From Atherix ibis (Eukaryota; Arthropoda; Insecta; Diptera; Athericidae): 64,000 bases of DNA. The translations under genes were made by a program, and so were the position numbers. The stretch is taken from NCBI GenBank assembly GCA_958298945.1, contig OY282606.1:60711920-60775919 (forward strand). Reading direction: 5' to 3'. Every line of letters starts with the position of its first letter. Position 1 is the first letter of the stretch. Under the pieces are notes generated by a model. The model searched no databases. It was not told the origin of the DNA and was given only the letters and a program-made list of their open reading frames with translations. This document shows positions 23,201 to 35,200 of the stretch, in pieces.

Positions 23201-26200
23201 TTGGTTATGTTGAAGAGTCATATTTTTATTAGGATGGTTTATGTGTGAATAAACTCAGTTTTGAATAAACTCACTCCATTGGTACTTGTAAGTAGCAAAA
23301 TTTGCCCAATGGAATACAGCTAATGAAACTGGTATATAATCAGTTGGAGGAAGCAATTAGAAGTGGTTAAATTTTATGGAGCATATTAATTACTTTTAGC
23401 AAATTAAAGAGAGCACTTGGAGAAGTAGTTGAAGGATTAAAGAGCTCCACAATGGAGGTAGTCCTATTCAAAAGTAATTCTGAGTTAAGTGGCATTGACT
23501 TAAAATATTCGAAATGGTGAGTTGTAAGTTTCTGCGAACGAAATTTGTAGATGCAAATTTCCTAACTTTGGACATTAAGCATATTTTATCAATATGTGAT
23601 AAAGAGTTGCAAATCCACTACTTTGCAGTTCACACAACTGCTATATAGTGCTTCTGGATGTGTACCAAAAGCTAGCAGCTTCGGTAACGCATTGGCGTCT
23701 GATAATTGTCTCTAACAACACATAATTTGTAGTTTTAAGGAAAGTTCATAATTATAAAAAGTTAATACTACTCCAGTGCATTTCGGAGTGCCATTACATA
23801 TGTACGCTGTCTTTTGATCCCACCATTTGTTAAGCATCGAAACCTGATTTAACGTCGGATGTTGCACCAAAACTTGAGGTTTTCAGTTTTTACGAATTTT
23901 TCTCATAGTTCATGATTTCATTAACAGTACTGCGTAAGCATGAACTGTATTTAACATAAATTACCTCTAATATAATAATTATTATTTTCATTGTTATCCA
24001 ACCGTATTCTTTTTTTAACAATGGGTCTGCAAGGAGAGATAAAGAAGGTAGATTTACTATATCCCGAGACGGTTTGCCTTATTGTTGTTTAACTTATATT
24101 ATCATATACTTGCCACTAAACCCAAAATAAACAGAAAATGTCTCCAACAAATGAAGGACAATAATATAAAAATTAGCAAAACCAAATTAAAGAGGAAAAG
24201 TCAAAGAGGTAAAGTAAAAAATAGTCGGCTATAAATTGCATCCAAATTCACTAACGATCGTCACGAATTTCTTTTTTTTTCTAGTATTTAAGAACGTACA
24301 GTTCATCTATTTTTGAGTTTTAACTAATAAAAGTATTTTTTATTTAGTATATTAAGAAACGAAGCATATGAATATAATAATTTTGGTTTATTTAAAAACT
24401 TTGCTGTAAAAAAGGTTGCGAATAAAAAAGACTAAGAGATAGACGACCATATTTTCCTGGAAAAAAACGTTTATCAAGGATACAAAATAAATAAAATGAA
24501 TTACCTCTTTTAAGTTCCAAAGTAACTGAATCATCCGAAAGTCTTAAGCATTTGAGAACTGAAAAAATATCATTACTTTATTTATAATTATATTATTATT
24601 ATTATTCTGCACATATTATTTAAATACCATTAGTGTAAATTTAAAATATACAATGTAAATTTAAAAAAGTCATCTGAATTTTTTTTAATAGTTTTTTTTA
24701 TAAAATTTGAAAAATTATTATCTGACAAGTTCTTTTTTATTACGGTAATATTTCTAAAAAACTTGCAATTAATTGTAATAATTAATGCATTATGACAGTA
24801 GCTTTGATTTTCCGATATGTTATTTCAAAATGAAATTAACATTTTAGAAACAAGTTTTTTATTCATTAATTTCTGTATTTCTATAGAAATTTTAAAAAAT
24901 TTCTAATTTTTAGGAATTCGAAATAAACAAAATTTACAAAAATAATGACCACAATCAAACGGAAATAATTCCGAGAGTATTTTTCGCCTTTACTAAAGCC
25001 ACAGCAAAGAAGACACCAAATTTCAAAGAATAAATCGCAACTCCTTATGTTTCGCTTGTAACTTTGACATTCAGTGTGTTATCAATTAAAATACCATCTT
25101 TGTTTTGTAAACAAAAAATACCTCTAATATAAAGCAGTGACGACGAGCAACGAATAAGCAAAATGAAGAATAAACTAAAAAGTAGAGAATCAATTTTTGA
25201 GATTGTATTGACTGAAATCACATTTTTTACTTCGACAAGAAAACATGCATATGTTGTTCATACGCATACTACTACATATTTTTACAAAAAGTAAGAAAAC
25301 ATATTCCCAAAAGCTAATCAATAATTAAATAAATAAAAAGCAAGGTTTTTATTTATTTTATTTGTAAAAAAATTACACAAATTAACAACAAATTTATTTA
25401 AAAAAGTGCATTAGAATTTTGAAAAAATTGCACTTGATATTTTGTTCAAATAAACGACTTTTAAATTTCTTCCTTAAAAAAATAAGGAAGAAATTTAAAA
25501 GTCGTTTATTTGAACAAAATATCAAATCCTAAATTTAAAAGAAACATGAAATAAATCAGAAATTTCTAGTTTTCAGTTAAAAGCCATTGATTTTGTAAAC
25601 AAATTGATGCGAAAGGAGAGAAATTGCTGTACATTTCATATTCAACATCCATTCATCTAACGCATGGTAGTATGAATATGAACAGCGCAATACCAATAGC
25701 ATTATCCGACAATAAACTATTCGCAAGCAATAAACTCTCCGCTGAATCATACTCTTAACCAATTGTTAAGATGATTCAATAAATATATATCGGAAACTAT
25801 TTGTCTAAAAAAGAACACATAATTTCTTTTGGCTTTTTCTTGCCTTCATTGCTTTATATTAGGGATATGTTTTTCTCCTCAAAGCAAGAAGCGTGGTATT
25901 GGCCAATGACACACAAACGGAAAAACTGTCATATACATACTTACATGTGTACGTATGACCAGGCTCTCGTTGGATAGGTTTGGTGCCACAATTTTGTGCA
26001 AGAGTTGCGATCTAGAAATTTATTGTCTAGTATAAAGCATAATTAAAAAAGTGCGTGGTTTTTATATAAATATATCTTCCAAAATATGATCCTTACTTTT
26101 TTATCTTCTTCATAAAATTATTTTCAATTAAAAAATTGTTTTGTCAAGATTTTTTAAATTTTATTCACGAAATTAACTGGAGTTAATTATGGAAACTAAA

Positions 26201-29200
26201 TTACAGGTTTTAACGATATGGCACCAATTCTTAATTTTTTGTATATGTACACGATGTTTTTATTATAAAATAATTTTAGAATTCGTGTTCAAATAAATAA
26301 TTTGCGAAAAAAGTATACATTCGTTCTTTTTTTTGGACCTTGATATGTTAAAACAGTGTAAAAACAGAATTAGCACATGAAAAAACCGAAGTCTCTCGGT
26401 TTCAAATCATATGGCATCCAATTTTTTTTACTTTTGGATCACTCCCAAAGCTTTTAAACGATAGAAAATGGCATGTTGAGTCACGCCCAATGAATTTGCA
26501 AGTTCTTGTTGGGTTTGACATGGATATGCATCATATAATGCCTCCTATTTTCTGCGTCCTAAAATTCTTCACCGGTCCGGGATGCTCCTTGTTTTCCACG
26601 TCGAAATCACTACTTTTGTAGCGTTGGAACAATTCGCGACACGTTCTCTTACTAGAGCAAACCTCACCATAAGTTTCTACAATTATTCGACGCTCCTCAA
26701 CCGAAGAGTTTTTCGAATTGAAGGCAAAAACCAAAACTCCCCGCAAATGACGCTTATTTGGCTTAAATTTCGACATTTTCATGCACAATAAAAAGTTACA
26801 AATGTAATGATGAGGAGTTGTTGACTAATACTGAAGCTTACGATTTGACGTTTCTGATCCGATATTTTTGACCAGTATTTACTGCTGGCGCCATCTATTG
26901 GAAACGGAGGTTTCCCATTTTTACTCCTAATATATAAATTAATGTTAAATATGGGGGCATAATTTTTTTCTCTTCTCTCCTTCTTTCTCCCGTTGGGTAC
27001 ATATGCCGTCAATTTTCTATTATTATTTTGTTTTAATATTATAAATTAAAAAAAGTACTGAAAAGGTAGTAAAATGGTACCAAAACAATGTTTATATTTA
27101 AATTGTTATTTATAGAAAAATTGACAAAGAAAGGTTAAATTATTAATTCTTAGTTGATTGTTTAAATCAACTAAATGAAATGCTGAACGGAACATTTTAT
27201 TAAATCATTATAGAAATAATGTAATGAAACGTTAGAACGATTGCAAATTTTATTGAATTGTGATACGAACCGAAAAAGTGAATATTGATTATAAATTTTT
27301 CTTTGGTTTCTTTTGGGAGTTTTCCTTTTTATCATTCTTTTTCCGTTCTTTTAATTTCTCTTTTTCTTCAAAAAATTATTTTTTTTGTTCTTCAGATTTT
27401 TTTTTGCCTATCCAATTTTATCTTTGCGACTTTCTACCTTCCCTCCCAGTTCATATTCTCCTCCGCCTGGATTTTTTTTTGTTTGTCTTATAATATTTTT
27501 TATAATTTCTGTTCTTCTCACTTCTTTCAGTTTTTTTTCTTCCTTTCCCTCCCATGGAAAAACACCCTCGGGTGTCTCCATTATTCTCTTTATGTTTTTG
27601 GCATGATATTTTTCTGCTTATGGTGGTTGTGAGAACACATCTCACTACCATCTTCGAACGCCACAATATCTTCCCATAAAGCTAGTATCAAGCATGCGTA
27701 GCTGAAACATGTGCTCTTTCTGCGTATAGTCGTCATTGATCATACTCCTGTGGAACTTAACGTTCATAAAAATTTTATCCAAATTTTAAAATATTCCTCA
27801 TTCAGTCCAATACTCAAAGAATACCTATCAGTATTTTTTGCAAACCATTACAATGTACATATCGACAATTCTGGTTTTTGGCGATAATACGAGTATAAAA
27901 TAAAAATTTAGAAGTATTAGTATTACAAAATATAAACATAACTAATAAATTACTGGCACACATAATTACGAGCTTACCTTCTTTAGTAGTAAATCTGTGA
28001 ACATCGGTACCATTTACCTTTACAATAACATCACCAGCTTCAACCTAAAATGAAATATTCAAAAATATGAACTATGTATACAAAGCGTAATTAATTAATT
28101 GATGAGAATGTATATTGAAAATTTGTTTCAAAATATAGGGTGGTCCATCTAGCGGTTCCATTTTGAACTACTATTTATTTGAAGTACTAGAGTGTTAAAT
28201 GTCAACACGAATTGATAGATTGTTAGTTGAAACTCTGAATTTTACGAAATGGTAATCCATACGCTTGAAGAAAAATGGGAAATATTGAGAAATTACTTCC
28301 AAAGTGGTGAGTCTTCACCCCAAACTGTGAGAAATTTAAAAAAAATGAGTAAAGATCGAATGCCATCACGTGAATTTGTGGGCAAATTCATGAAGCGAGT
28401 TCGCGAAACTGGTTTGTTGGTTGCCAAAGCAACTCGTCCCCGCTCTAAGACAGTGCGTACGACCAAGAATATTGCCCCCGTTGCTGAAAATGTCAGTGAT
28501 CATCCATCAACATCAACTCGTCACCGTTCTCAGGAATTGAACATTTCTCGCACTTCTCTGTTGAGAATTTTGCACAAAGACCTCGGTATGAAAGCTTACA
28601 AAGTTCAATTAGTCCAACAGCTAAAGCCGCATGACTATCCGATGCGTTTTGGGTTTGCTCAATGGGCTCAAGATCAATTGGTCGAAGATGAGCATTTTTA
28701 CCGAAAAATCATCTTTTCGGATGAGGCCCACTTCCACCTCGGTGAGTATGTCCACAAACAAAATTGTCGCATCTGGGGCTTAGAAAATCCATACGTCACC
28801 ATGGAAAAGGCGATGCATCCACAACGAGTCACGGTTTGGTGCGGATTTTGGAGTGGAGGCATCATTGGCCCGTTTTTCTTCGAAAACGATGAAGGAACCG
28901 CCGTTACGGTCAATGGTGAGCGCTATCGTGGCATGCTCAACGAATTTTTGTTTCCAAAAGTTGAAGAGAATGGCATGGACGACATTTGGTTTCAACAGGA
29001 CGGAGCCACTTGCCACACAGCCAACGTAACAATCCAACTTTTGGGCACTGCTTTCGAAAACCGAATAATCAGCGGAAATTCTGATGTCAATTGGTCGCCT
29101 CGGAGCTGTGATTTGTGCCCGTTGGATTATTTTCTGTGGAGAGCCGTTAAGGATAAATGTTACGCAAGCCATCCAGAGAAAATTGAGGCCTTGAAACACG

Positions 29201-32200
29201 AAATCAAAATTGCCATTGAAAAGATACAGGCCCGGACAATCGAAAATGTACTGAAAAATTGGGTCGAGCGAATGGGGTACTGTAACGCCAGCCGTGGCAG
29301 TCATTTAAATGATGTTGTGTTTCATTCTTAAATTTCAAGGTTCAATCTTTTTAATAAAACCGGAAATTTGAAAAAACATACACTCGTTTTTTTAATTTAC
29401 TTTTTAAAATGGAACTTCTAAATGGTCATCCCTGTAGTAAATTTATTAATTTGAATCGTGACATTCTGGAGAATGTATAACAATAGTACTGAAATTTTTT
29501 CCTACATATTAAATTTTATAACAATAGTACTTAACATGTTGTCAATTTCATTGTGAAAATAATATTGTTCAAGTGTGTTTCTATTTATAACACATGCATT
29601 TAACAGCTTATAGTTTGTTAAAGAAGCTCAAGAGCTGAGCTTCCAGAACAAGCCATAAGCGAGCTAATGTGTAATTTATATTTAGAAACACACTTGAACA
29701 ATATCATTCCAGAATGGAATACCGTATGACTAAATGTTTTGTAAGACCGGTTTGGATGAAGAAGGAAGGATTCTGTTGTCTCTAGAGGAAGAACGAGTGC
29801 AAAACTCATTCAGGAATATGACTTATTCAAATTCTGAATGAGTTTTGCGCCAACAAATACACCGGTACAATAAACTTCTTTGTAAAGGGGATGCAATAAA
29901 ATCGATGACTCAACGACACTGCTGAATAGTGGAGTGTATAAAGCGGAAACCGGATCAATGGTTGAAAATGAAATTTGAAATTAGGAGACGCGGAAGAGGA
30001 ATATTTCGAAGATTTGAAATAGCATTTGCAAGATTTGTTAGTTTATAGGAAGAGCAGTAATTTATTGGCTTAGTGGCCTGTGACATCATTTTCAAAAATT
30101 CCGAATTTGCAGAAGATTGTTAAATATATTATTCAAATGATGTAATTATAAAATGTAGCAAGGAAATCCATCTTTCGTGTAATTGTTTAATTATTATGGA
30201 GCTGATTAATTAACATATTCATAAGAGCGGCTTGCTATAGAGTGAAGGGAATAGTCAGTTCTGTTTCGACGTTGCTAGAATGAGTTCCGTTTCCTATGTC
30301 TTCGTGTGGAATAAATATTTCTGCAAGGTATTCAACAAATTATTACTTTTTTTTCAGTTTGGACCTAGATTTAGATATTTTATAATAAAAGTGCGTATTT
30401 TCCTTACAAGTAAAAGTTGCCTTGTAGCTAATGTTTTTTTTTGTGAGTGACAGCTAATCTTATCGCAGTGCACTTGTACGAATAATTGCTGTACGCTTAA
30501 TTGAAAACGTATGAATAATAATGAAATGTCGAGTCAAGTCACCTGAGGAATTATGCTACATTTCAGAAATATGATAAGCAAATACATATTGAAATATATC
30601 AGCAAATTTTAATTTGGAATAAGTATCAGATTTCTGCCATCAATGCATGAACAGAAATCGATTTTGCATAAATAGGCTAAGAATAGTATAATTTACTTAG
30701 AATAAAAGTGTCATATCAATGCGAAAGTTTCTACCATTTATTCTCGTTGGCCAGTTAACGCCGTCTGCCTTTTGGCTGCAAATCGTTGGATTTTCATGGC
30801 CCTCCAAATTTAATAAACTATTGGCCAGTTAACGCAGCTTAACTTTTGGCTGGGAATTGTCATAATCCCATGGCCCTACCGATATTAAAAATTGGAGAAG
30901 TAATAATAGTAAAAAGAAGACAGCAATTAATTATAAACCCACTTAAAATTACAATTTATAAATAAAATGAAATACTACAGGTGTGTTGCGAGGAATGGAT
31001 TTGCTAAAATGTTTGATCCGTTTGGAGTTGACCGATTGTGCTTCGGTGGAGGATTATGTAAACAAAATAACTTCTATCCATCAAAAACTAGACAAATCGG
31101 TTACAAAAAATCCAGAAGATATTGTTGCGCAAATGCTGAGCGGATTGCCGGACGAATACTATAGTTACCAATAGTAGAGCTAAATTAACAACGGGTTTGA
31201 CACGTCCAAATTTGTTTGTTTGTTTGTAAGGTCCCTTAGACATGTGCCAGGGGCCACTTCATAGCGCCACGACCGTGAGGCCATTTGGCGACTTCGTAGT
31301 ACGTGTGGGAATTTTTCTGAGAGAAACTGGTCTCTGATTAGTAGTATAGAAAGTTGAGAATTTTGTTATATTTTGTGGAGCAGATTAGTATGTTGTAGAA
31401 GATTAAATAAGGGACTAGGGAATGGAGTTGTTGGATCGAGCAGCACCATAATGGGAGGAATCCTGCTCGCAAAGTAGTTCTTGGTTATGTGGCATTCCTG
31501 TAGAATATGGTAGACAGTGAAATGGGTGCCACAGGATTGGCAGAAGGGACGGTTGGTGTTGCCAAAAAGGAAGTTATGGGTAAGAGCAGTATGTCCAATC
31601 CGGATTCTGAGGAGCTTTCGCGCCCAGAATTTCGGTATGGATGTTGAATACACTGGTTTGTTAGTGGTTCTCCAATGAGTCGACAAAAAAGTGTCGCTAT
31701 TGGTCCAGTCATCGTGTCTGCGGATGGCTAAAGGTGTTAGTTGCCATTCTGTTAGTAGGCGAGGCAGATTGGGAATGACTGTGATCACTGGCCGACGGAG
31801 TGTTTCTCCAGCCAACTTGTCAGCACTTTCATTACCCACAATTCCCACATGCCCTGGCACCCATTGCAACTCGACACTTCTATTGCTAAGTAGGCTATGA
31901 CGAATTGCGCTAAGTACTGGGTCACTCGATGGGCCACAAATGGCTTTAAGGGCGGCAAGGCTGTCGCTAAAAATAATAACGTTTTGTTGGCTGGGAATAT
32001 TGGTCGCAATTTCATTTGCCGTTTTGATGGCCCACAGCTCCCCGTAATATGGAGCTGCCCTATAAGGGAAGATTCCACAACATAGTGTGCGGGTGCTGCA
32101 GCCAAAAAGTTCGACGACCGCAAAAGATGTAATATCGGTGTCAGCGGCGGCATCAGTGAACAACAGTCGATGATGTTTTAATCCGTCCAACTGTTCAAGG

Positions 32201-35200
32201 AACAATTTCCTATATGTGGATGGATCAGTTCTAGCCTTCTTAAACCTGTCAAGAGAAGCAGCTACTTTCAACTTTGCTCCTAACCACGGTTTCCAATCTG
32301 GGTGTGGAAGGGAAGTTTGGAAATCGACGGGGAGGATGGATGATAGCGATGATGAATTCCCTTTTGAGCTGGGGGAGATGATAATGTTTTTTATTAAAGT
32401 GTGGAGTGGATAATTTGGAAGGCATAGGTTTTTGTAAATTAAACTTAGGCGGGCTTTGTGAAGATAGAGAAAAATAGGTTTTCGACCAGTCTCTATCAGT
32501 ATGGATTCCACCGGAGATGTCCTCCACTGGCTAGTCTAATACAATGGTTTACCGCTGCCTCGACTAGTTTTTTCCCTGCTATTGGCACACTGACACATAT
32601 AGTGAGGAAATAGAGTAAGGTCCCGTCCAAAAGGGCGTTGGTTACTCTAATTGCCTCACTTTGTCTTACCTTACTTTTGCTGCTGACTAAAATTTTTACC
32701 ATTCGGAGAATGATATTAATTTTGTCAACAGCATTTTTAATCTGAAGATTCCATTTTCCTCCACGGGCAATTGAGATACCCAGGATTTTCATGGAATCGT
32801 TTGGGCGGAGAGGGAAGGGGGTTAGTGACGAGTCCGATAAACTACAATTTTTTTTCCTGCAAACATGAAGGCAAGGTGGGTTCGATGTACAGATAACCGC
32901 ACCGTTTATGCTGCTCCAAGTGTTGATGTTGCGGATGGCGTTATTTATTTGTTGCTGAAGATCAGCACCAGATACAAGTATAAAAATATTGTCGGCATAT
33001 ATGTAGTGGTTAAAGGATGATAGTTGGTGGGAAAGGGAGTGAATATATATATTGAATAGGATCGTTGATAAAGGGGATCCTTGTGGGATGCCGTTTTTCA
33101 TTTCACGTTTTGACGAAAAATGACCGTTGGCGCGTACCGTGAAGGTTCTACCAGTTAGGTAGGAACGTAGTAATGCCAATATTGCAGAGTCTACTCCCCA
33201 CTTTGCCAGCTGTAAGAGTACCCTATGTGGGCAAATTCGGTCATACGCCTTTTCTAGGTCGAAGGACAACAGTAAACCACAATGTCTACGTTTGTAGCAA
33301 TTGTGGATTGAATGTTGGAGTTCAAGTAGCATACTCAGAGTTCCTCTGCCTGACCTGTAGGCATGTTGTTGGGGATTGAGTCTATTGGCAAGCGCCTGGT
33401 TAAGTCCTGTAACTAAGATCTTTTCCAGGATCTTGGAAGTGCAAGGCAGTAATGAAATTGGTCCAAAGTTGTTAGCCGAAGAATGGGAAAGATTTTTCTT
33501 GGGAACTGGAATGGCTGTTGCGACCTTCCAGCAATTTGGGAAAATAGATTTTTCCAGAATTTTGTTAAAGAGGTTGACAATTCTAATATGAAAAGTCGAA
33601 GATGCCTCTTTAATCATTTTAAAAGAAACCTTGTCCCTACCAGGTGTGGTTCCCTTGAAGGAATTCAACGAAAAGTTGAACTCCGCAAGCGTTACTGGTT
33701 GGTTCAAGATTAGAGTGGAGGCTGACGGTATAGGCGAGAGATTTTCCGTGAAGTATTGTTTCTCTCTATGACATGTAATACTAAGGTGGTTGTTGGATGA
33801 AAACGAGGCCCAGGACTGTGCCAGTTCCTCAACGATAGCTGTCGAGTCGGATATAACTCCATTCTCAGATTCAATAGATGGGATAATACCATTTTTTTGG
33901 CGACCAAGAATGCAGGTAATACCTTTCCATGCTTCTTTCGGTGAAGTTCGGGAATCAATTGAAGCGGTGAAGTTATTCCAAGCTGTTCACTTGGCCTGCT
34001 TCACCGCTCTTTTGACTCGAGCAGTCCTAAGTCTTAATTCGATGAGATTAGTCATACTGGAAAAACGAGAGTAGTCTTTCCAGGCCATATTTCTTTCACG
34101 TCGTAATGTTGCGATTTCATAGGAATACCATTTTGGTTGTTTTTTAGACATGCCAACTGAAGAGGGAATTGTCCCAGCAGCTGCACGTCTGAAAACTTTT
34201 ATCACGTTTTCTGCCTCAAGGTTAGGAGATTGGGCAACGGGTAGATCAGCAGAAGCTTTGAAAATCGCAGCTCTGTAATTTTCCCAATTTGCGCGCTCTT
34301 CTATGAACCGTGACAGTGGTTTTATTTTAACGTGCGCAACATTTGCCTCCACAAGTATGGGCAAGTGGTCACTTCCTTCAAGGAAGCTATGAACTTTCCA
34401 TAAATATAATTCAAAGTTCCGTGTAGGAACGAAGGTGAGGTCGAGAACAGAGGTAGTACCTCTGGTTGAAAAAAAGGTCGGTGAACCATCGTTTAGTAGA
34501 GTGAAGCTCGAATCGGTAGAGTTGAGCCATTCCTCGAAGATTTTCCCGCGCCAACAGGTTCTTGGGGAACTCCAAGCATGACTGTGGGCATTGAAATCTC
34601 CAAGGATGATGGTATTTTCAGGTAATTGGCTAATTAGACCTTGCCAATCTGCTGGAGAAAAACGCAGGCTGTGTTCAATATATATATTGGCAATGTGGAC
34701 TTTGGGAGAGGTATTTACAGAAATAAGGATTGTCAAAAAATTTGTTGAAATGTGAATTTGTGAGTAGGATATGGAGGGGTGTATGAGGAAACAAACACCA
34801 CCTCTTTTATTGTTGTTAGTTTTGTTGTAAAACAAACATTGGTATTTTTGGTAAAATGGTTGGTTGTAGGAGTGAGGTAATTTGGTTTCTTGCAAAGCAA
34901 CTATTTTTGTAGAGTACTGATTTAGCAGCAGGCTCAGACCTTCTAGGTTATTAAGGAACCCGTAGATGTTCCATTGCAAAATGGAACATCTGGCGTTGTT
35001 ACTTACACCATTTCTATGGAAAATTACCATAGTTGAAGGTTAGGCAAGCTAAAAACTAGAACAGTAATCTGCTCAGAAGTAGTGCTGCATGAAGGGAGAA
35101 AAATATGGTGGAGAAGAACTGGACTGTAAGTCTGTGAACCATTAGAGGTTTGCCGAAAGGCATACCACTTCTTGTTCACCAGATTGCAGGCTCGTACTCT

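Larger units (their letters stand above)
20257..24504 (-). other. PDZ gene intron 3
   Basis: AT-rich. It contains a tandem duplication of about 44 bp (21249-21336), a decayed RTE-like LINE piece (22160-22580) and a Harbinger MITE (23039-23321). No other gene was recognised. Confidence 0.6.
24559..27977 (-). other. PDZ gene intron 2
   Basis: AT-rich intron. It contains a 43-bp perfect inverted duplication (25434-25525), a mariner remnant (26330-26935) and a pyrimidine-rich tract (27285-27570). Confidence 0.65.

Noticed and set aside
27260..27632. Overlapping ORFs of 70-115 codons on both strands
   Set aside because: The sequence is a T/C-rich low-complexity tract; the frames are rich in Phe/Ser/Leu or Lys/Arg only and have no motif.
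28698..29304. Minus-strand ORFs of 71 and 174 codons
   Set aside because: They lie entirely opposite the DD41D transposase and show no family features; shadow frames.
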